Assembly: GCA_016183865.1 (NCBI GenBank)
Contig: JACPDT010000095.1
Coordinates: 1-35,335, forward strand
Direction: 5' to 3'
Origin: Armatimonadota bacterium
GTDB lineage: Bacteria > Vulcanimicrobiota > JACPDT01
DNA: 35,335 nt
A model generated the notes under the pieces. It was not told the origin of the DNA, did no database searches, and saw only the letters and a list, made by a program, of their open reading frames with translations. Each line of letters opens with the position of its first letter. Position 1 is the first letter of the stretch. Both the position numbers and the translations under genes were made by a program. Shown one piece after another: positions 1-6,944 of this stretch.

Positions 1-337
1 GCCCCTGCCCGAACGCCGATACGATCTCGGAAACGATGGCCTGTGTGCGGCTCTGGTCGTTGGCGATGTGTCGGAACACGTCTTGGATGCCGGTTTCGGT
101 CGGCAATTCAATGCGTGCCGTATGGAGTTGCGGTGTCACGGTGAGGTCATGTGGTGCGTTGGCGGGTTTGGCCGCCGTCTGCCTGATCGGCCCGCATTGC
201 ATGAAGATGATTGGGTGAAGGCCATCGCGACGGATCGGCGTGGCGGTCAGGCCAAGCACGAATCTTGCCCTGACCCGCTTGAGGATCGCGTCAAACGAAC
301 TTGCGCCCACGTGGTGGCATTCATCCACGATGATCAG
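1..337 (-). CDS. Superfamily II DEAD/DEAH helicase, internal fragment (truncated at both ends)
   Basis: Read on the minus strand, the first ~337 bases encode the middle of an SF2 helicase. The Walker B motif is visible as LIIVDECHHVGA, followed by motif III-like LGLTATPIRRDG and then PIIFMQCGPIR. The TATP plus FMQCGP combination is, from memory, typical of helicases in TOTE-type conflict elements and related mobile restriction-like systems. No start or stop is present: the downstream part runs off the window edge, and the upstream part stops making sense at about 330-345, where plus-strand CHASE2 coding begins. The Walker A domain that should precede the Walker B motif by over 60 residues is missing. 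This is either a remnant left by an insertion or deletion, or an assembly/cloning chimera. Helicase identity is firm; the exact family is an inference. Confidence 0.75.
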   Translation of the reverse strand, partial: MIIVDECHHVGASSFDAILKRVRARFVLGLTATPIRRDGLHPIIFMQCGPIRQTAAKPANAPHDLTVTPQLHTARIELPTETGIQDVFRHIANDQSRTQAIVSEIVSAFGQG

Positions 338-1783
338 ATCGGTTTCGTCAATAATGACCGCCCCGATGCAGACGATGTGGTCAGGCAAATACCCATCAAG
401 TACTACCTGGAGAAGAAGCTTCGTCTTTCCTTTGCCCTCAATTTGTCCAGACAGTACCTGGGCCTGTCTTCCGATCAGGTATTCTTCTCGAAAGAAGATG
501 GCTGTATTTACCTGGGCGCCATTCGGCTTCCAGTACACCCTGATACCGGTTTGCTGGTAATCAATTATGCCCGCAAGAAAATGGGCCTTGGGGATCTCGC
601 TTTTCAAAGGGACAGTTTTCTGAGCTTCCTGGATTCCGGTATCCCGGAGAAGGATCTCATCGCTTATTGCAGAGAGGCTTACGCGGGTCGTATTATACTG
701 GTTGGGCACTCGGTCACGGAGCGGGATTTGGCCGATAATGTCGTGACACCTTTCGGTTTGATGTCCGGTGTTGAGGCGCACGCCCACGCAATAACTACAA
801 TGCTTTCAAAGGCGCCGGTTCATCAACTGCCGGGTGCCGACACCGCTCTGCTTCTGGGTATGGGCTGCCTGCTCGGGTTCATTCTCTCCCGCCTTTCCCC
901 GTGGCCCGGCATCGGCATTGCCTGCGTGCTGGAGTTGGCGATCTTTTTCACATATCGCGAACTTTACTACAGGGGCTACCACCTTTCCGCCTTCCAAACC
1001 ATGCTGGGCATCGCCTGGAACCTTGTAATCCTGATTTTTTACTTCCACCATGTGAGCGAGAAGAGGCACAAGCGAATTGACAACGTATTTGGACATTTTA
1101 TGTCCGACAAGGTCAAAGACAAAATCATGCTGGATTTTGACGAGCAAGTAACAGCCGGAAGCCTTGGGGAGACTCGTTTCGTAACTGTCATTGAAACGGA
1201 CATTCGAGGATTCACCAGCATGTCCGAAAAGTTGACCTCCGAAGAGGTCGTACAGAGATTGAATATCTATTTCGAGAAAATGATTCCCATTCTTTTCAAG
1301 TATGAGGGTACTTATGACAAGTTCGTGGGAGACGCACTGCTGGCGTATTTTGGAGCGCCCATACCTGATCCGGAGCACGCAAAACATGCGGTCCTCTGCT
1401 CACTGGAAATGCAGGAAGCCGTGGAGGACCTTCGCAGACAGGGGGTTCTCGATATTCACATTGGAATCGGGGTAAATACAGGTGATGTCACCGTGGGAAG
1501 CATCGGCGCCAAGGCCGCGCGAGTAGTGCAGTACACCATTATCGGAGACACGGTAAATCTGGCGGCCCGCTTGTGCTCCGTCGCAGAGCGGGGCGAGGTA
1601 ATCATAAGCAGCTACACCTATGATCTTTGCAAAGATTCCATAGGAGTGGAGCCCAGAGAGCCGGTCAAGGTGAAAGGGAAAACAGATCCGATCCAAATTT
1701 TTCTCGCTCTCTCGCCTGAAGCTGCGAAAGATGGGAATAATGTTCCAAAGGGAGGAGTTTTGTCGGGAATTACGAAACAATAA
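338..1783 (+). CDS. CHASE2-domain class III adenylate/guanylate cyclase, 5' truncated
   Basis: The open frame runs from 68, but residues before IGFVNNDRPDADDVVR (base 338) are the antisense of a helicase, so I start the real homology there. Order: the C-terminal part of an extracytoplasmic CHASE2 sensor (about 165 residues, ending near TPFGLMSGVEAHAHA), three hydrophobic helices, then a class III cyclase domain. Catalytic features are visible: metal-binding Asp in TDIRGFTS and in KFVGDALLAYFG, and the Asn/Arg pair in GDTVNLAARL. The Lys of DKFVGD and the Asp of IGDTVN suit ATP as substrate. The missing N-terminus would hold the signal anchor and the first half of CHASE2. The FecR-domain gene starts 21 bases downstream, so the two are probably co-transcribed. 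The protein would make cAMP at the inner membrane in response to a periplasmic signal. Confidence 0.88.
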   Translation: MGFVNNDRPDADDVVRQIPIKYYLEKKLRLSFALNLSRQYLGLSSDQVFFSKEDGCIYLGAIRLPVHPDTGLLVINYARKKMGLGDLAFQRDSFLSFLDSGIPEKDLIAYCREAYAGRIILVGHSVTERDLADNVVTPFGLMSGVEAHAHAITTMLSKAPVHQLPGADTALLLGMGCLLGFILSRLSPWPGIGIACVLELAIFFTYRELYYRGYHLSAFQTMLGIAWNLVILIFYFHHVSEKRHKRIDNVFGHFMSDKVKDKIMLDFDEQVTAGSLGETRFVTVIETDIRGFTSMSEKLTSEEVVQRLNIYFEKMIPILFKYEGTYDKFVGDALLAYFGAPIPDPEHAKHAVLCSLEMQEAVEDLRRQGVLDIHIGIGVNTGDVTVGSIGAKAARVVQYTIIGDTVNLAARLCSVAERGEVIISSYTYDLCKDSIGVEPREPVKVKGKTDPIQIFLALSPEAAKDGNNVPKGGVLSGITKQ

Positions 1784-1804
1784 GAAACTTATCAGAAGGA
1801 AGGA

Positions 1805-2689
1805 GTGGAAAAATTGAGAAACTGGACATTTTTGACGATTATGGTTGCCTTTGTATTTTTTGCGATTGGCGCTCCACTTGCTGTTTTTGCCGCAGGTGAG
1901 AAGATCGTTTCCAGGGTCGCGGGCACGCTGGAGGATCAAAGAGGCGGCAAAGGGGCCTGGGAAAGGATCATCGTTTCCAGAGAGCTTTCCAATGGCGATG
2001 TAGCGAGAACTCAAGCCAAGTCGGAGGGAAAGATCCTCTTGGAGGAAGACAAGGACATTAGGATTTACGAGAAGACCACGGTAGAGATGTCCAAATTGGA
2101 CTACCTTGAGAAAACTAAGACAACCATCCTGAAGCAAGTTGCGGGAAGGATGAAAGTCAGGGTTCTTGGGAAAAAGGTGGGGGTTGAGGAGCGGATCAAT
2201 GTAATGACTCCCTCCGCCACCATGGCCGCCCGAGGCACCTTCTTTCAGAGCACAGTCTTTGATGATGGCTCCACATTGCTGGATGTCTATGACCATTCCG
2301 TTCTCTTTGAGGCAGGGGGAAAGAAGCTCCTCGTGGGTGCAGGAAATTCCGCTTATGTGCTGCCCGGACAGCCTCCGGCATTCATCAGCCCTTACCAGAG
2401 CATAGTTGTGGATTCGCAGGGCGTGGGGCACATGAGACAGGATTCCGCTCAACCTGCACCAGGCGTGAGGTCCTCCGCATTGGTGAATCCCTACCAGTAC
2501 GGTACGCTCCAATACGGCGCCGTATCAAACGGATACACCCCTGCTCAGGCAGGGTTCTCCACCTGGGGCAGCTCTGGAGTCTTCCCCGAGTCCTTTCAGG
2601 GCAAATATCCCGATGGCCAGCCGATCAGCGGCAGCGGTTCCCAGTCATCACCGAGCAGCCTGGACAGCCAGGGAGCACAGGTTAAATAG
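1805..2689 (+). CDS. Secreted FecR-domain protein
   Basis: This 294-residue protein begins with a signal peptide (basic RNW, hydrophobic FLTIMVAFVFFAIG, cleavage near AVFA-AGE). A FecR-like beta domain follows (VSRVAGTLEDQRGG, SNGDVARTQAKSEGKILL, then TPSATMAARGTFFQS with its usual ARGT). The C-terminal ~90 residues are rich in Gly, Ser, Gln, Pro and Tyr and look disordered. FecR domains occur in periplasmic proteins often paired with membrane signalling proteins, which fits the cyclase just upstream. Start choice: the ORF opens at GTG 1805 with AAGGA only four bases away, while TTG 1814 has AGGAG (1801-1805) eight bases upstream and may be the true start. A strong terminator follows at 2744. 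The ligand is unknown. Confidence 0.8.
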   Translation: MEKLRNWTFLTIMVAFVFFAIGAPLAVFAAGEKIVSRVAGTLEDQRGGKGAWERIIVSRELSNGDVARTQAKSEGKILLEEDKDIRIYEKTTVEMSKLDYLEKTKTTILKQVAGRMKVRVLGKKVGVEERINVMTPSATMAARGTFFQSTVFDDGSTLLDVYDHSVLFEAGGKKLLVGAGNSAYVLPGQPPAFISPYQSIVVDSQGVGHMRQDSAQPAPGVRSSALVNPYQYGTLQYGAVSNGYTPAQAGFSTWGSSGVFPESFQGKYPDGQPISGSGSQSSPSSLDSQGAQVK

Positions 2690-2743
2690 GGAGCATTATC
2701 CGGCAGGGGCGCTGGAAGACTTTCACAGACGATTCAGATTGAG

Positions 2744-2782
2744 AGGGGCTGACTTTCCTTCGGGACGTCAGCCCCTTTTCTT
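2744..2782 (+). terminator. Rho-independent terminator after the cyclase-fecR unit
   Basis: A perfect 10-bp stem (AGGGGCTGAC at 2744-2753 pairing with GTCAGCCCCT at 2767-2776) encloses a 13-nt loop and is followed by TTTTCTT. It lies 55 bases after the FecR stop and has the form of a classic intrinsic terminator on the plus strand. Confidence 0.85.
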
Positions 2783-3082
2783 GCCACCTGCTCTCAAGCT
2801 CGCCGCGGTACGGAAAGACTCCATCGGGAGACTCCTCCGGCAGCCGCCTCAACCTGCCCCGGGTCCAGTACCCCGTGAAGCCCCCGAACTTCTCTAAGCC
2901 CCCTGCGTGGGAGTCGAGCGAGTGCCGCCGGACCTGTTCTTAAACCCCCTGAAAAAGGCGGTGAAAAGAGCGAGTGGTAAAAAACAAGCAAGTGAGGGAT
3001 CGGAACAGGAAGAGGGCTGCCCTCGGCGGGCAAGCCCTCTTTTGGATTTTGTCCGAAGTCCGGACTGAGTCTGAGTCAGATT
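2783..3082. terminator. Gene-free stretch with a second, convergent-type hairpin
   Basis: I see no credible gene here; the ORF-track entries have no recognisable composition or start. At 3010-3041 there is a long hairpin (AAGAGGGCT-GCCC pairing with GGGC-AAGCCCTCTT). It is followed by TTTGGATTTT on the plus strand and by a weaker T-rich run on the minus strand. It sits 42 bases beyond the stop of the minus-strand porin gene and probably terminates that transcript, and may also catch plus-strand read-through. Confidence 0.6.
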
Positions 3083-5182
3083 CTAGTAATTCACTTTGAG
3101 CCTTACCAGGGCCTGGGTTGCTGTGGAATCACCGTATAGGAATGTTCCCACAGGTGATGTGTCGTCCTTGGTCGTGAATGTCCGGTATTGCACGGCCACT
3201 CCTGCAGCAGGAGTGATCGCATAGGACACACCCACATTGATTACACCCTGCTGGAGGCTCAGGTTCGGGACGCCTCCTGCAGTTCCTCTGAAGCCCACAG
3301 AATGATATCCTCCTTCAAGATTGATCTTGTCGGTGGTGGGATAGTTGAGTTGGAGGCCCCAGATGTCCGATGTAGCTGCATAGTTGTCGTTACCGGCGAT
3401 GGCCGCGTCCTCACCTCTGTCAAGTCGCCAGGAATTGTACGTCAAGTCGCCTCTAAGCCTCGAAGGCGTAAATGTGTAGTAAACCGATGCGCCGATGTTT
3501 GTCATCTGGCCTCTGTTCGTAACGCCGTTGGCTGCGCCCGCGCCCAGCCCGTTTGTGAACACGGTTTCCACGTACACAGGGTTAGCCGTTGTGTTCAGGA
3601 GACCCGAGGCGGTCTTTTGTTGGAGAGAAGCCGCGTAAATGTTGAACCCGCCCCAGTTGAAAGGATGGGCGTAATCCAGGCGCCACCCTTCCCGGTTGTG
3701 AGGATAGGTGACCGTGTCGTGGAGCCAATAGAAGTTGGGCAAATTGTTCCAGATCGCCCAGTTTCTTGTGATGGCAAGTCCCGGAAAGCCCAGAATAAAT
3801 GGGTCATAAGTCGGCTCAACGGAGAGGTATTCCACCCCGACATTCCCTTTCCACAAATCAGAGGTGAATCGGCCGCGCAGGAGAGTTCCTGTCTTGGCGC
3901 CGATTGTTGCCTGCACCCGGGTTAGATCAGGGTCATAGGTGGATGATCCCAGCTCCACCTTGAGACTCCTTGCCGGTGTAAAATCATATTGCACTTTCAC
4001 ACCCATGAGCTTTTGGTCCTGGATGCCTGGATTTCCCGCTGCAAGCGCCCCCGCGATAGGGGCCAGGCTGCCCCACGGGTTCATGGCAGGGCCGAGGACA
4101 AAGCTTCCAGGCACTCCCTCGTTGAATGCGCGATGGAAGCCAAGGTTGAGCTTCCATTGCCCCCAGTCCGATGTAACCGTTCCTCCCCACATGAGTGTGC
4201 CTCCAGGGTACTGACTGGCAACACGGGAAGCGAAGAGCTCGTAATTGATGTAATTGGCGTGCTTGTAGTTCAGAGGACCGGATATGACTCCCCCGTACCA
4301 GGGCAGATAGTTGGGTCCATAGAAGGTGGGGTTCGGCTCGCCCTTAAGCATAAACGGCTCGGCGCGGTTCAAGTTGTAGCTTCCCAGGGCCAGTTGGGTC
4401 TCGGATCTCATCTCCTGAAGCCAGATCCGGTCCAGAGTCGCGTTGAAGCCGCCTCCGGGGAACCCCTGCCACCAGTTGCTGAGAGTCGGAGGGGTCGAGC
4501 CCCAGTATGATCCGGCGCCCCCTGCCTGCCGGTCTCCCACCAGGTTGTATGCCCTGAAAAGAGCTTCACCCTGATAGGTGTCGGACAGTCGGGCATTGAC
4601 GGCCAGATCCCCTGCCGTTGACAGGAAGGTGTTTCCCAGTTGCTGCCCCCCCCCTGTATTGAAAGAAAGGGGACGACCTGTCGTGAAATCATAGGCTGAG
4701 ACAACCCCCAGTGGATAACGATTTCCAGGGGTCACCCCCATGGTTCCGCCCACGGTCTCAAAGCTCCCGCGAATTCTTACCCTCTCCAGTTCCGTGACCC
4801 GGCTCTCCAGAGCGTTCAATTTGTCCTCTACAGCGCCTACACGAACTCCAAGGGCATCGAGCTCGTTTCTGAACTCATTGACCAGCCTGCGGAGCGCTTC
4901 CAGATCCGCCTTTGTGGCGTATTTGGAAAGATCCGGTTGTGGGATCTTCTCGATTTTGGCTACAACTCGCGCCACGGCCATAGCCAGCTCATACCGTGTT
5001 GCCGCCCGCTCGCCCTTAAACGACGAATCCGGATATCCCTCCATGAGCCCTTTCTCAGCCAGGGTCTTGACTGCATCGAGGGCCCAGTGGGATGCCGGCA
5101 GATCGCCGAAGGGAGCAGCGAGCACAGATGCCGAACCCAGAAGCAGGATTGCGGCAAGTGTGATGAAAGCGACGTTTTTCAT
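3083..5182 (-). CDS. SLH-domain outer-membrane beta-barrel porin
   Basis: This 699-residue protein starts with a standard signal peptide (MKNVAFITLAAILLLGSASVLA). An S-layer-homology domain follows (about residues 25-75: FGDLPASHWALDAV, GYPDSSF, RYELAMAVARVV), then a coiled coil (about 85-135) and a long Gly/Asn/Tyr-rich region ending in alternating strands and a terminal Tyr (ALVRLKVNY). This is the architecture of OprB/OmpM-like porins, in which the SLH domain tethers the barrel to peptidoglycan-linked polymer. It would be a general pore across the outer membrane. Such porins occur in Cyanobacteria, Deinococcota, Synergistota and Negativicutes. The start is clear: AAAGGAAG stands a short distance before the ATG. 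A G9 tract on the coding strand (4646-4654) encodes a Gly run and could slip. Transcription diverges from the PLP enzyme. Confidence 0.88.
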   Translation of the reverse strand: MKNVAFITLAAILLLGSASVLAAPFGDLPASHWALDAVKTLAEKGLMEGYPDSSFKGERAATRYELAMAVARVVAKIEKIPQPDLSKYATKADLEALRRLVNEFRNELDALGVRVGAVEDKLNALESRVTELERVRIRGSFETVGGTMGVTPGNRYPLGVVSAYDFTTGRPLSFNTGGGQQLGNTFLSTAGDLAVNARLSDTYQGEALFRAYNLVGDRQAGGAGSYWGSTPPTLSNWWQGFPGGGFNATLDRIWLQEMRSETQLALGSYNLNRAEPFMLKGEPNPTFYGPNYLPWYGGVISGPLNYKHANYINYELFASRVASQYPGGTLMWGGTVTSDWGQWKLNLGFHRAFNEGVPGSFVLGPAMNPWGSLAPIAGALAAGNPGIQDQKLMGVKVQYDFTPARSLKVELGSSTYDPDLTRVQATIGAKTGTLLRGRFTSDLWKGNVGVEYLSVEPTYDPFILGFPGLAITRNWAIWNNLPNFYWLHDTVTYPHNREGWRLDYAHPFNWGGFNIYAASLQQKTASGLLNTTANPVYVETVFTNGLGAGAANGVTNRGQMTNIGASVYYTFTPSRLRGDLTYNSWRLDRGEDAAIAGNDNYAATSDIWGLQLNYPTTDKINLEGGYHSVGFRGTAGGVPNLSLQQGVINVGVSYAITPAAGVAVQYRTFTTKDDTSPVGTFLYGDSTATQALVRLKVNY

Positions 5183-5341
5183 TTTACTTCACTTCCTTTC
5201 GTTGTTGGTGCTTCTCAACTGCAATTTTCTAATATTGGACCTCTTTGGTACGAATTCCTCCTTAACGACCACTTGGAGGGTGGGATGCTTGCAAACGTCG
5301 AATTCGAAACGGGAATTCGTGTTACAGAAGGGAGTGTGAAC
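5183..5341. promoter_or_regulatory. Divergent control region between porin and PLP enzyme
   Basis: This 159-bp spacer must hold promoters for both directions. It contains a 9-bp inverted repeat, ACGAATTCC (5250-5258) against GGAATTCGT (5312-5320), with a further 10-bp palindrome TCGAATTCGA at 5298-5307 between the arms. The symmetry suggests an operator, but no regulator can be named. I did not see a SAM riboswitch or T-box, which one might expect before a sulfur amino-acid gene. Confidence 0.4.
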
Positions 5342-6517
5342 ATGTCCCAGGTACCGGAAAACGCAGCCTTTTTCGCCTTCGAGACACGGGCGATTCACGT
5401 CGGACAGGATCCCGATCCCGCCACAGGGGCGATCATCGTGCCCATCTACCAGACCTCCACATATGTTCAGGAAGAGCTGGGAAAGCACAAGGGATACGAA
5501 TATTCCCGAACCGGAAACCCCACGCGAACCGCCCTGGAGATCTGCCTTGCTTCCCTGGAGGAAGGGAAATACGGTCTGGCCTTTTCATCAGGCATGGCCG
5601 CCGTCTTCACTTGCATGAATCTTTTGCAGGCAGGAGATCACGTCATTTGCGGAGACGATGTGTACGGCGGAACCTATCGTCTTTTTGAGAAGGTCATGAA
5701 GAAATACGGACTTTCCTTCGATTTTGTGGACACCTCGGACCCGTTCCTGATACAACCTCTAATACGCAAGAATACCAGAATGATCTGGCTTGAAAGTCCT
5801 ACGAATCCCCTTCTCAAACTTGTGGACATTCGGGCCGTTTGCTCCCTGGCCCGGGAAAAAGGCATCATTTCAGTTGTTGACAATACTTTCATGACCCCAT
5901 GTTTTCAGAAGCCCCTGTCTCTTGGGGCGGATATCGTGGTTCACAGCACCACGAAATACCTTGGCGGCCACAGCGATGTAGTGGGCGGGGCTGTCATCAC
6001 ATCCAATGACGGATACTATGAGACCATGAAATTCCATCAAAATGCTGTGGGGGCGGTTCCGGGTCCCATGGATTGCTGGCTGGTTCTTCGCGGTCTGAAG
6101 ACCCTGGCATGCCGCATGCGGGCCCACGAGGAAAACGGAAAAATAGTCGCAGACTATCTTGAATGCCATCCAGAGGTCAGTCGGGTCATCTACCCCGGAC
6201 TCGCATCCCACCCTGCTCATTCCCTTGCCAGGACACAAATGCAGGGCTTCGGCGGGATGGTGAGCTTCGTGCTCAAGGGTGGCTACGATTCGGCACGCTC
6301 CTTCCTGGGCGCTACAAAGCTCTTTTCCCTCGCCGAGAGCCTGGGTGGAGTGGAGTCGCTGATAGAGCATCCTGCTTCAATGACCCATGCCTCCATTCCC
6401 AGGGAGCTCAGGGAGCGGCTCGGCATCAGTGATGGCTTGATGCGTCTGTCCGTAGGCATCGAAAATAGCCTTGATCTCCAGTCTGATCTGGACGGGGCTT
6501 TCCTGAAAGTTAAATAA
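5342..6517 (+). CDS. Cystathionine gamma-synthase/gamma-lyase family PLP enzyme
   Basis: This 391-residue protein belongs to the Cys/Met-metabolism PLP-dependent family. Landmarks are PIYQTSTY near the N-terminus, YEYSRTGNPTR (PLP-phosphate contact from the neighbouring subunit), SSGMAAVF, the Asp of VVDNTF that holds the pyridine ring, and the Schiff-base lysine in HSTTKYLGGHSD. The C-terminus has LAESLGGVESL and LMRLSVGIE. It acts in the cytoplasm in transsulfuration, joining cysteine to an activated homoserine or splitting cystathionine. From memory the sequence resembles Bacillus MccB (gamma-lyase) at least as much as MetB, so I leave the direction open. The track ORF begins at 4937, but everything before 5342 is antisense to the porin or spacer. 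ATG 5342 follows AGAAGGGAG at good distance; GTG 5336 is a possible alternative. Confidence 0.9.
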   Translation: MSQVPENAAFFAFETRAIHVGQDPDPATGAIIVPIYQTSTYVQEELGKHKGYEYSRTGNPTRTALEICLASLEEGKYGLAFSSGMAAVFTCMNLLQAGDHVICGDDVYGGTYRLFEKVMKKYGLSFDFVDTSDPFLIQPLIRKNTRMIWLESPTNPLLKLVDIRAVCSLAREKGIISVVDNTFMTPCFQKPLSLGADIVVHSTTKYLGGHSDVVGGAVITSNDGYYETMKFHQNAVGAVPGPMDCWLVLRGLKTLACRMRAHEENGKIVADYLECHPEVSRVIYPGLASHPAHSLARTQMQGFGGMVSFVLKGGYDSARSFLGATKLFSLAESLGGVESLIEHPASMTHASIPRELRERLGISDGLMRLSVGIENSLDLQSDLDGAFLKVK

Positions 6518-6582
6518 TCGTTAAGGATTCAGGCCCTAAGTTTGCTTGAGTTCCTCCTTCACCCGTGTTACCATGGCATTGT

Positions 6583-6897
6583 ATGGGAACAGGGGATTTC
6601 TTTTTTCAAGGAGACGCACTGGACGATAGGGTCTCCGCAAAAGTGGATCAGGCACTTCTTAAGATGCTGGAATCTCACGAGGAGCGGACCCTGCCTGTCA
6701 TTGTGCAGACTGAAGACGGTCTGACGCCAAGGCATGAGACGGTGGTTCGTTCTCTTGGGGGAACAGTCAAGGATGATTTGTATATCATCAGTGCTTTCTC
6801 CGCAGACATGCCTGCCAGTGCAATCCCTCTGCTGGTCCTGTCCCCTGGAATAAAGAGAGTCTACTATGACGGTCAAGTTCAAGTCAAGATGATATAG
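6583..6897 (+). CDS. Stand-alone peptidase inhibitor I9 / subtilisin propeptide-like protein
   Basis: This ~104-residue protein has no signal peptide. Its core (LPVIVQTEDG, RHETVVRSLGGTV, LYIISAFSADMPASAIPLL, IKRVYYDGQVQVK) matches the beta-alpha-beta pattern of I9 propeptides, which fold, chaperone and inhibit subtilisins. It stands 47 bases upstream of a subtilase that has its own similar segment. In known systems a free I9 domain inhibits or helps fold the protease; that role is inferred here. The start is unclear. ATG 6583 has no Shine-Dalgarno sequence, and GTG 6565 is worse. An in-frame CTG at 6619 stands five bases after AAGGAG, giving a 92-residue protein beginning LDDRVSAKVDQALL. Confidence 0.6.
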   Translation: MGTGDFFFQGDALDDRVSAKVDQALLKMLESHEERTLPVIVQTEDGLTPRHETVVRSLGGTVKDDLYIISAFSADMPASAIPLLVLSPGIKRVYYDGQVQVKMI

Positions 6898-6944
6898 GAG
6901 CAGGGGAAATCAGGGAACACTAAAATGACAGGGAGGCATTTTCA

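Noticed and set aside
338-450. Minus-strand open frame extending the helicase upstream, with a Walker A-like GKGKTK
   Set aside because: The spacing to DECHH is far too short for a helicase, and the plus strand here encodes clear CHASE2 sequence (DRPDADDVVRQIP), so the minus frame is a shadow.
4937-5341. 135-residue N-terminal extension of the PLP enzyme in the ORF track
   Set aside because: It is antisense to the porin gene and spacer; family members start near ATG 5342, which has a ribosome site.
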